Assembly (NCBI GenBank): GCA_943325435.2
Contig: CALPPK020000020.1
Span: 1 to 9,381 of the forward strand
Direction: 5' to 3'
DNA: 9,381 bases
From: Bifidobacterium breve
GTDB taxonomy: Bacteria; Actinomycetota; Acidimicrobiia; Acidimicrobiales; Ilumatobacteraceae
Shown: piece after piece, positions 1 to 4,878 of the stretch
How positions within the stretch are numbered: position 1 is the stretch's first letter
Layout of the letters: the number at the start of each line of letters is the position of its first letter
Made by a program: the position numbers and the translations under genes
The notes under the pieces: generated by a model
What the model was told of the DNA's origin: nothing
Database searches by the model: none
What the model saw: the letters and a program-made list of their open reading frames with translations, nothing else

Positions 1-177
1 AGCGAGTTCTTGAAGGCGTCGCGTGAGAATAAGTTTTTGCGAATCCACCCATGCTGCAACCTGAGCTAAACCTTCAAGGGCTTGACGTACTGATTCAGTG
101 GTGAGGTGGGATTCGTGCAACGAATCGATTTTTTCCACGAGGGGACAAATCGTTTCAGAACGAAGAGTGACTGGCAT
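1..177 (-). CDS. N-terminal fragment of a probable DUF222/HNH-type protein (runs off left edge)
   Basis: An open frame of 59 codons reads from an ATG at 177 to the window edge without a stop, so only the N-terminus is visible. A good Shine-Dalgarno, GGAACGAGG (190 to 182), ends 4 bases before the ATG and fixes the start; this is one of the few clear SD-led starts here. The peptide begins MPVTLRSETICPLV and ends with a helix containing ALEGLAQVAAWVDSQKLILT followed by RRLQEL. That helix resembles the opening of actinobacterial DUF222 proteins (often fused to HNH nucleases), where a pattern like 'L..L..V.AW.D...L.L.RRL' is common. The family call rests on this one helix and is tentative; the catalytic part, if any, lies outside the window. 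The gene follows the MFS exporter on the same strand after a 106 bp gap. Confidence 0.5.
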   Translation of the reverse strand, partial: MPVTLRSETICPLVEKIDSLHESHLTTESVRQALEGLAQVAAWVDSQKLILTRRLQELA

Positions 178-234
178 ATGACCTCGTTCCTAAGAACTGT
201 GAGGTGGACAACTGGGCCAAAGAGCCAATATGAA

Positions 235-280
235 TAGGGTTTCCCTACCGACAACCACACCGTAGAGCGTGGGTGTGTCG
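235..280 (-). terminator. Two small tandem hairpins downstream of the MFS gene (weak terminator candidate)
   Basis: Just beyond the stop of the minus-strand transporter lie two inverted repeats. The first transcribed pairs CGAC/GTCG (249-252 with 277-280) and ACACC/GGTGT (257-261 with 272-276), with a 4-nt bulge and a 10-nt loop. The second is TAGGG-TTT-CCCTA at 235-247, a perfect 5-bp stem. Neither is followed by a real U-run on the transcribed strand, so termination is only a possibility. The position between two co-directional genes fits a terminator or processing site. Confidence 0.25.
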
Positions 281-283
281 CAG

Positions 284-1822
284 TTACGAAGTTGCTGACT
301 CGGCTTTTTCCATGGCGTCAGATAATCCGGCGCGCAAACGCAGTGGCTGTTCCCGCAGGATAATTGCGAATAGAAATGCGATAACCATGGTTGCGGCGCA
401 GAGCCAGTGGATTCGGCTGACTCCCAATGCAAGGCTGTCGATCACTGCCTGCTTTGAAGCAAGAGGCAAGGCAGAAATTTGTTCTGGAGACCGAATGAGA
501 GAAGAAGCTTTATCTGGGTCAATTGTGATTCGTTTTGGAATTTCACTGCGGATAGTGGAGTTCAAGACCGTGCCGAAAATCGCGAGCCCGAATGAGCCGC
601 CAACCGAGCGAAAGAAGAGCACAGTTGCTGTTGCAACACCAAGATCAGAGAATTCAACTGCGTTCTGACTTGCGATTGACGTAGTGGAAAAAATAGCTGC
701 CGTACCAAAGCCCAAAAGAATCATCGGGATCACCAGGAACAGATAAGGAGTAGTTCCGGTTATTTGTGCAATGCCAATGAGGCCAAAGAAACAAAGAACG
801 CTTCCGATGACAGGAAAAATTTTATACCTTCCGGTTTTAGAAACGAGTCGACCGATTCCAAACGTGGCGATTGTTACACCGAGCATTGTCGGCAATGTCC
901 GCAATCCCGACTCTGTGGGCGATACGAACAGTGAGTCTTGGAAGTACAACGAAAGAAAGCCACTAGCACCGTACGTGACGACACTTGCACACATTCCAAG
1001 AAGCGCGCATGTGCGAACGACATCATTTGAAAATAGCCGAAGTGGAATCATCGGCTCTTCAGCACGTTGTTCTACTTTGATAAATGCAGCAAGACCAAGA
1101 AGTGCAATTACAAGAAGTATTAGAACATGTTGTTGTGTCCAACCGTGTCTGCCTTCTTCGAGGCCAATCATCAGAGATGCAATGGTGAGAGAGAGCAAGC
1201 CTGCACCCATGAAGTCAAGTTTGGCTGTGCGGCGTTTGAATGGAAGCCTGAGTGCGAAATGACAAATTCCAGCGACGATGATAATAAACGGAATATTTAT
1301 GTAAAAGATCCATGGCCAACTGGCATGTTCGATGATGAGTCCACCAATTAGTGGTCCGAGAATTGCTGAACCAAGAAATGCAAGTGTGAAGTAGCCCATG
1401 TATCGGCCACGTTCACGCGGTGGAATGATGTCACCGAGAATTGCGAAGGCGAGAGCCTGAATTCCACCACCACCCATTCCTTGAAATGCTCGAGCTGCAA
1501 TGAGCTGTCCCATCGATTGCGATGCACCACACAAGATTGAACCAACTAAGAAAACTGCCATTGTCGATTGAAAGATAAGTCGACGACCATATAGGTCAGA
1601 CAATTTCCCAAGAAGGGGAGTACTGATTGCAGACGTAACGATGTATGCAGTTCCTACCCACGCAAAACTTTCGAACGCATTGAACTGTCCGGTGATGGTG
1701 GGAAGAGCGGTGGCGATAATTGAGGTCTCAAGGTTTGCCAGCATCACGGCGAGGGCAAGGGCGCCAAGAACAATCCCCAAACGTTTATTGGTGAATCCGG
1801 GAACCAGTGTCTCTGTAGCCAT
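284..1822 (-). CDS. MFS multidrug exporter, DHA2 (EmrB/QacA, 14-TMS) family
   Basis: This 512-residue inner-membrane protein is very probably a proton-driven drug or metabolite exporter of the 14-helix DHA2 group; the substrate cannot be read from sequence. A motif D1-like stretch, LANLETSIIATALPTI (residues 28-43), has Glu32 where the family usually has Asp. Motif A, GKLSDLYGRR (72-81), sits in the loop after helix 2. RAFQGMGGGG (111-120) is followed by RERGRYMG (136-143), and the antiporter motif C region contains GSAILGPLIGG (151-161) in helix 5. Hydrophobic segments continue to residue ~495 and length is normal, so the gene looks intact. The ATG at 1822 is supported by a TACGGT box exactly 6 bases upstream and by the lack of an SD, which suggests a leaderless mRNA. 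It is divergent from the Cys-rich protein gene. No TetR- or MarR-type regulator is adjacent in the window. Confidence 0.95.
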   Translation of the reverse strand: MATETLVPGFTNKRLGIVLGALALAVMLANLETSIIATALPTITGQFNAFESFAWVGTAYIVTSAISTPLLGKLSDLYGRRLIFQSTMAVFLVGSILCGASQSMGQLIAARAFQGMGGGGIQALAFAILGDIIPPRERGRYMGYFTLAFLGSAILGPLIGGLIIEHASWPWIFYINIPFIIIVAGICHFALRLPFKRRTAKLDFMGAGLLSLTIASLMIGLEEGRHGWTQQHVLILLVIALLGLAAFIKVEQRAEEPMIPLRLFSNDVVRTCALLGMCASVVTYGASGFLSLYFQDSLFVSPTESGLRTLPTMLGVTIATFGIGRLVSKTGRYKIFPVIGSVLCFFGLIGIAQITGTTPYLFLVIPMILLGFGTAAIFSTTSIASQNAVEFSDLGVATATVLFFRSVGGSFGLAIFGTVLNSTIRSEIPKRITIDPDKASSLIRSPEQISALPLASKQAVIDSLALGVSRIHWLCAATMVIAFLFAIILREQPLRLRAGLSDAMEKAESATS

Positions 1823-1828
1823 GATTTC

Positions 1829-1859
1829 ACCGTACCCCTTAGTTGGTGTCTGGGGTCAC
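1829..1859 (-). promoter_or_regulatory. Putative leaderless promoter of the MFS exporter
   Basis: On the minus strand TACGGT (1834 to 1829) matches the actinobacterial -10 pattern TANNNT and is followed by 6 bases and then the ATG at 1822, so transcription would begin at or next to the start codon. A GTGACC -35-like hexamer (1859 to 1854) lies 19 bp upstream, longer than ideal. The inverted arms ACCCC (1834-1838) and GGGGT (1852-1856) overlap the spacer and could bind a repressor. Confidence 0.5.
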
Positions 1860-1903
1860 ACGGAGCGCATGCCAAGTGGGGTAACTAGTTCTCTTGTGCT
1901 CTG

Positions 1904-1919
1904 ATACCCTAGGGGGTAT
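1904..1919. promoter_or_regulatory. CsoR/RcnR/CstR (DUF156)-type operator candidate
   Basis: The site reads ATACCCTAGGGGGTAT. The outer six bases of each arm, ATACCC and GGGTAT, are perfect inverted repeats around a TAGG centre. AT-flanked C-tract/G-tract palindromes of this kind are the classic binding sites of copper- (CsoR), nickel/cobalt- (RcnR) and persulfide- (CstR) sensing repressors. The site includes the likely -10 box and the first two bases of the start codon of the Cys-rich protein, so a bound repressor would block transcription directly. No DUF156 regulator gene is visible in the window. Confidence 0.5.
1905..1910 (+). promoter_or_regulatory. -10 box (TACCCT) of the Cys-rich protein gene, leaderless type
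   Basis: TACCCT matches TANNNT and lies 7 bases before the ATG at 1918, so the transcript would start on or beside the first codon. The G-run AGGGGG (1911-1916) ends only 1 base before the ATG, too close to act as a Shine-Dalgarno. No convincing -35 is seen, which is compatible with a regulated promoter. Confidence 0.45.
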
Positions 1920-2097
1920 GTGTAGACAAGTAAAATGTAAGAAGTGCAATAAACCCAGCTGGGCAGGATGTGGAGCGCATGTTGAACAAGTACTCGGGCA
2001 TGTAGCCAAGGCAGACCGTTGTTCGTGTGCGTCGAACAAAGCGCCGGCTTCATCAACGAAGCCAGGCTTCCTCTCACGTTTCTCGAAAAGCAAATAG
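1918..2097 (+). CDS. Small cysteine-rich, probably metal-binding protein (59 aa)
   Basis: A 59-residue protein begins MCRQVKCKKCNKPSWAGCG. Cysteines are at 2, 7, 10, 18, 35 and 37, with His21 and His28; CxxC at 7-10 and CxC at 35-37 suggest zinc or copper coordination. The pattern MCR-x-V-x-CKxC-x(4)-WAGCGxH followed by an RCxC end is one I recognise from short uncharacterised proteins found in many bacteria; I know no experimental function. Residues 38-59 are a Ser/Lys/Pro-rich tail containing PGFLSRF. The frame stays open upstream to an ATG at 1894, but the ATG at 1918 is preferred because conserved homologues start with MCR and because a TACCCT box sits 7 bases upstream. The overlapping DUF156-type operator points to regulation by copper, another metal or persulfide. 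It lies 17 bp before tag, which has its own -10-like box. Confidence 0.8.
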   Translation: MCRQVKCKKCNKPSWAGCGAHVEQVLGHVAKADRCSCASNKAPASSTKPGFLSRFSKSK

Positions 2098-2102
2098 CCA
2101 CA

Positions 2103-2108
2103 TACGCT
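2103..2108 (+). promoter_or_regulatory. -10 box (TACGCT) of tag, leaderless type
   Basis: TACGCT matches TANNNT and is followed by exactly 6 bases and the GTG start at 2115. This places transcription initiation on the first codon. The AGG at 2111-2113 is too near the GTG to serve as a Shine-Dalgarno. No clear -35 is visible. Confidence 0.45.
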
Positions 2109-2114
2109 TGAGGT

Positions 2115-2750
2115 GTGACGACTGAATGGCTGCGACCAACTGAGAATGGCGCTGAGCGCTGTTGGTGGCCTGGCGATGATGAGCAATACATCGAATATCA
2201 CGACACCGAGTGGGGCCGCCCCGTTACTGACGACACGCGACTTTTCGAAAAACTCTGTCTCGAAGGATTTCAAGCCGGATTGTCATGGCTCACCATCTTG
2301 CGTAAGCGTGAGAATTTTCGTGCGGCGTTTCATGCATTCGATATGGACGAGGTTGCTCGTTTCTCTGAACGTGACATCAATCGTCTCTTGGAAGATGCAG
2401 GAATTGTTCGGCACAGAGGAAAAATTGAAGCAACAATAAACAATGCAGGTCGTGCTTTAGATCTCATCGATGAAACTGGATCGCTAACTGACTTCATCTG
2501 GAGTTATGCACCTGACGTTCCATTTGGTCGTGATGGTGAATCATCGCATGCATCTGGTGTCGCTTCTATTTCGCCGTCCGCAACAGCATTGTCGAAGGAC
2601 TTGAAAAAACGTGGTTGGAAATTTGTTGGCCCGACAACTGTGTATTCATTCATGCAGTCAATGGGTTTAGTAAATGACCATGTTGACGGGTGTCTTGTAC
2701 GCAGTGATTGCGAAGCCGCGCGAAAATCTAGTGTCGCCGCGCGAAAGTAG
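2115..2750 (+). CDS. tag: DNA-3-methyladenine glycosylase I
   Basis: A cytosolic base-excision repair enzyme that hydrolyses the N-glycosidic bond of 3-methyladenine in alkylated DNA, leaving an abasic site. The 211-residue protein is full length for the family. It keeps the zinc ligands of the E. coli enzyme: Cys16 (RCWW), His29 (YHDTEWG), His189 and Cys193 (DHVDGC). The central block LFEKLCLEGFQAGLSW (43-58) contains Glu50, equivalent to the catalytic Glu38 of E. coli Tag, plus the pocket residues Tyr28 and Trp58. TILRKRENFR and the late GLVNDHV segment are also typical. The GTG start is chosen because the N-terminal motif begins soon after it and a TACGCT box lies 6 bases upstream. The C-terminus carries a duplicated AARK tail. 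It is convergent with the HEAT-repeat gene with no intergenic base. Confidence 0.97.
   Translation: MTTEWLRPTENGAERCWWPGDDEQYIEYHDTEWGRPVTDDTRLFEKLCLEGFQAGLSWLTILRKRENFRAAFHAFDMDEVARFSERDINRLLEDAGIVRHRGKIEATINNAGRALDLIDETGSLTDFIWSYAPDVPFGRDGESSHASGVASISPSATALSKDLKKRGWKFVGPTTVYSFMQSMGLVNDHVDGCLVRSDCEAARKSSVAARK
2715..2746 (+). repeat. Short direct repeat in the 3' end of tag
   Basis: GCCGCGCGAAA occurs at 2715-2725 and again at 2736-2746, 21 bases apart and in the same codon phase, encoding AARK twice in the extreme C-terminus of the glycosylase. It looks like a local duplication in a dispensable tail beyond the last zinc ligand. Confidence 0.7.
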
Positions 2751-3341
2751 TTAACTTCGAGGGTTCAAAAGATCTTCGGCGTTCTGGCGAACTTGCCAGT
2801 CTTTATCTTCCAATGCACGTTGCAAGGCTGCGTCAACTTCGTCGCCTTCAAATGGCGCTAGTGCCAATATGGCACGCCGACGCACAGCAGGTTTATCCGA
2901 ACAGGCAGCAAGAATTGCGGGTAGTCCGCGTTCGTCGCCGAGCGAACCAAGCGCGGCTGCACATGCTTCACGCACCACGGCTTCAGAATGCGACGTTGTG
3001 CGATCGATGAGAGTCTCTATTTCGACATCACTTGCTGGTGTGCGTTCACCTACACACCATGCAGCCATTTCAGCCACAAAAACATCTGGATCATCGATGC
3101 ATTGATGCACAGTGACTGAAGAAAACGGAACTGCGAGTTCAACAGCAGTGCGTCTGGTTTCGATATGGGAATCCTGAATGTATGGAGCAAGAATTTCAGC
3201 AGTCAAAGTTCCGATGCGTGCGAGAGCTCGCAATGCACTTGCGCGAACAGTGCCATCATCATGATGCAAAGCCTCAAGAGCTACTGAGGAATCGCCAGAG
3301 AACCCAGCTGCGATGACATCAAATCGAAAACTATCTGTCAT
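2751..3341 (-). CDS. HEAT-repeat protein
   Basis: The 196-residue protein is built almost wholly of HEAT-like helical hairpins, with about six units. Signature second helices are seen at DDGTVRASALRALARIG (28-44), DSHIETRRTAVELA (57-70), DPDVFVAEMAAWCVGE (84-99), SEAVVREACAAALGSLG (119-135), KPAVRRRAILALAPF (150-164) and DKDWQVRQNAEDLL (179-192). Such repeats form a curved protein-binding scaffold; no catalytic residues, signal peptide or membrane helix is seen, so it is probably cytosolic. It resembles the PBS-lyase-HEAT group but has no sign of a phycobiliprotein role. The start ATG lies 6 bp after the stop of the small membrane protein gene, with no SD between them, so translational coupling is likely and the two probably form an operon. 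The partner protein is unknown. Confidence 0.85.
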   Translation of the reverse strand: MTDSFRFDVIAAGFSGDSSVALEALHHDDGTVRASALRALARIGTLTAEILAPYIQDSHIETRRTAVELAVPFSSVTVHQCIDDPDVFVAEMAAWCVGERTPASDVEIETLIDRTTSHSEAVVREACAAALGSLGDERGLPAILAACSDKPAVRRRAILALAPFEGDEVDAALQRALEDKDWQVRQNAEDLLNPRS

Positions 3342-3347
3342 AGCGGA

Positions 3348-3671
3348 CTAGGCCCGAAGGAGCCCACCCACAAATTCGAATGCAATGGTGAACAAGAAAC
3401 CAAGGATGCAGGCGAGCAGGGCACCGAAAATGATTGCGCCTCCAGACAGGTTGGCGAGGGCCTTCCACTTTTGATCGCGCTCGGGCTCTGTATAAAGAGG
3501 TGTGGGTTTATTGTCTACCCGCACCACTGCTCGACGTCTTGGCGTGGCAGGCTTCATACGATCGATAAAAGCAAGAGCAACCAGGGCTAGGGCCACTACC
3601 CACACAGCACGCACACCAGCACCCGTTGAGGTGATGGCAAACACAGATGATGAAAGGATTGAAGTACTCAT
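3348..3671 (-). CDS. Small two-helix membrane protein of unknown function
   Basis: Starting at the ATG at 3671 this encodes 107 residues with two hydrophobic segments: one near residues 20-37 (AVWVVALALVALAFI) and one near 75-104 (AIIFGALLACILGFLFTIAF). The segment between them is basic then mixed, from RMKPATPRRRAVV to ERDQKW. I do not recognise a family. The start is uncertain. A GTG at 3680 lengthens it by 3 residues; GTGs at 3644 and 3614 would shorten it and avoid overlapping the divergent protease gene. ATG 3671 is preferred because a TACAAT box (3687 to 3682) would start transcription only a few bases upstream of it. It sits 6 bp upstream of the HEAT-repeat gene, which it probably co-expresses. 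Two membrane spans and close linkage to the HEAT protein suggest an anchor or partner role, by inference only. Confidence 0.6.
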   Translation of the reverse strand: MSTSILSSSVFAITSTGAGVRAVWVVALALVALAFIDRMKPATPRRRAVVRVDNKPTPLYTEPERDQKWKALANLSGGAIIFGALLACILGFLFTIAFEFVGGLLRA

Positions 3672-4821
3672 GGACAACACAATTGTACCGCCAGTCCCAC
3701 CACGCCGTCCCGCACCATTGCGCGGACTGGGATTCGCCCTGCCGCTAATTACTTTGTCGTGGTTGGTGTTGTTCGGATCAATTGCGATGGCTGCTGTTCG
3801 TATTCAGCGATTTGAACTTGCGCCTGGCGAAGCGATGGCTGTTGCGCCACGAATTGAGTTTGCAAAGTCATCGACAGGGACAAAAGTTCCAGAACGATTC
3901 CGCACGACAAATGGAATCAAATTTGTCACTGCATTTGGTGGTCAGTTATCCATTCTCGACAGTGTTCTTGGCTGGATTGACCCGTATGTGCAAGTAGATA
4001 CCTACGAGGAACATTTCGGAACAATCACGCCAACTAACTCTCGACGGCTGGGCTTTCAAGCGATGATCGGAGCAAAACAAATTGCTGAGTATGTCGCAAT
4101 GAAAAAGCTTGGGCTTGATGTACAGCTTGTTATGGGTCGAGTAGTTATTGAAGAACTGGTGTGCGATGGTGCGCCAAAGAAAAATGCTGCATGCACAAAT
4201 CTTGAAGTAGGGGAAACCATCACTCACTTCAATGGAGTTGCGACACCCACATTGACTGATCTTGCGGCGCTGATGAAGAGTCATGCCGTCGGTGACACCG
4301 TTGAACTCACGGTGATTCCGTATGACTCCAAAGCAACAACTCTGGACGCATCAAAGGCAGAGAAGCGTTCAGTGCAGTTAATGGCAAATGCCGACAATCG
4401 CACTCGACCAATCATTGGCTTTGTTCCGGCTGATACTCGAACTGTGACGTTGCCATTTGAGGTTCAGATTTCAACTACAGATATTGGTGGACCATCGGCT
4501 GGTCTTGCCTTCACTTTGGCATTGCTCGACGAACTCACAAGCGGAAATCTGATGGGTCCTTCGCAGGTCGTAGCGACGGGAACAATTAGTAATGACGGCT
4601 CAGTTGGGGCAATCGGTGCTCTAGAACAAAAGGCTGTGGCAGTGAAGGCATCTGGCGCTGATCTTTTCCTCGTTCCAGCTGGTCAATCAGCTGAAGAGAT
4701 GAAGCGGGCACGACGTGCTGCAGGTTCAAAAGTTGAAATAGTGCAAGTTGCAACTCTTGACGAAGCCTTGTCAGCACTGCGGACTCGTGGTGGTGACGCT
4801 TTGGTCGCAACCGCCGCCTAG
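3670..4821 (+). CDS. Membrane-anchored PDZ/Lon-type (S16) serine protease, YlbL-like
   Basis: The 383-residue protein has one N-terminal membrane helix (residues ~19-42, after a Pro/Arg-rich cytoplasmic start). An extracytoplasmic linker follows, then a PDZ-like domain (~145-217, with VGETITHFNGV) and a C-terminal Lon protease domain (~245-372). The catalytic dyad is visible: Ser276 in DIGGPSAGLAF and Lys321 in GALEQKAVAVK, 45 residues apart as expected for the S16 fold. GTISNDGSVGAIG is also diagnostic. There is no ATPase module, so this is the secreted YlbL-type architecture, which probably cleaves unfolded or signalling proteins outside the membrane. The start is uncertain: ATG 3670 has AAAGGA 11 bases upstream, while ATG 3634 would add 12 residues but has poorly placed GAGG. 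A longer open frame reaching 3502 is antisense to the small membrane protein. It is followed after 57 bp by the DivIVA-fusion gene. Confidence 0.9.
   Translation: MDNTIVPPVPPRRPAPLRGLGFALPLITLSWLVLFGSIAMAAVRIQRFELAPGEAMAVAPRIEFAKSSTGTKVPERFRTTNGIKFVTAFGGQLSILDSVLGWIDPYVQVDTYEEHFGTITPTNSRRLGFQAMIGAKQIAEYVAMKKLGLDVQLVMGRVVIEELVCDGAPKKNAACTNLEVGETITHFNGVATPTLTDLAALMKSHAVGDTVELTVIPYDSKATTLDASKAEKRSVQLMANADNRTRPIIGFVPADTRTVTLPFEVQISTTDIGGPSAGLAFTLALLDELTSGNLMGPSQVVATGTISNDGSVGAIGALEQKAVAVKASGADLFLVPAGQSAEEMKRARRAAGSKVEIVQVATLDEALSALRTRGGDALVATAA
3682..3687 (-). promoter_or_regulatory. -10 box (TACAAT) for the small membrane protein/HEAT operon
   Basis: TACAAT on the minus strand is close to the bacterial consensus TATAAT. 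Its expected start point, 7 bases on, is near 3675, giving a leader of only about 4 bases before the ATG at 3671. It lies inside the first codons of the divergent protease gene. No clear -35 is seen. Confidence 0.4.
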
Positions 4822-4827
4822 GTGGCC

Positions 4828-4836
4828 TGTGGATAA
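4828..4836 (-). promoter_or_regulatory. Perfect DnaA box (TTATCCACA) upstream of the divIVA-type gene
   Basis: The plus strand reads TGTGGATAA, i.e. the consensus DnaA box TTATCCACA on the minus strand. It overlaps a small palindrome, GTGGA-TAAT-TCCAC (4829-4842). It lies between the protease stop codon and the DivIVA start, about 28 bases before the proposed -10 box. A single box can occur by chance; there is no cluster, so this is not an origin. Confidence 0.4.
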
Positions 4837-4863
4837 TTCCACCATTTGGCACCCTGGGAGTCG

Positions 4864-4869
4864 TACTGT
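4864..4869 (+). promoter_or_regulatory. -10-like box (TACTGT) of the DivIVA-fusion gene
   Basis: TACTGT matches TANNNT and lies 9 bases before the ATG at 4879. The only purine-rich SD-like run, GGGAG (4856-4860), is 18 bases from the ATG and so too far, which again suggests a leaderless or near-leaderless transcript. A TTGGCA hexamer (4846-4851) is only 12 bp upstream, too close for a standard -35. Confidence 0.35.
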
Positions 4870-4878
4870 AGATGCTTA

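Noticed and set aside
771..1262. A 163-codon plus-strand open frame
   Set aside because: Antisense to the MFS exporter, very basic and Ser/Pro-rich, with no recognisable fold.
1839..2273. A 144-codon minus-strand open frame opposite the Cys-rich protein and the start of tag
   Set aside because: It covers two well-supported plus-strand genes and the divergent promoter region; no recognisable domain.
3502..3669. N-terminal extension of the protease reading frame by up to 56 codons
   Set aside because: The extension is antisense to the small membrane protein, is Arg/Ala/Thr-rich and lacks family features; the ordinary YlbL-type N-terminus with its membrane helix begins near 3670 (or 3634 at most).
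4846..4866. TTGGCACCC...GGGAGTCGTA considered as a CIRCE-like heat-shock operator
   Set aside because: Arms are poor and the spacer is about 3 bases instead of the 9 of CIRCE.
4846..4878. TTG start at 4846 for the DivIVA-fusion gene
   Set aside because: It adds an atypical Cys-rich peptide, uses a rare start and overlaps the proposed -10 box; ATG 4879 gives a normal DivIVA N-terminus.
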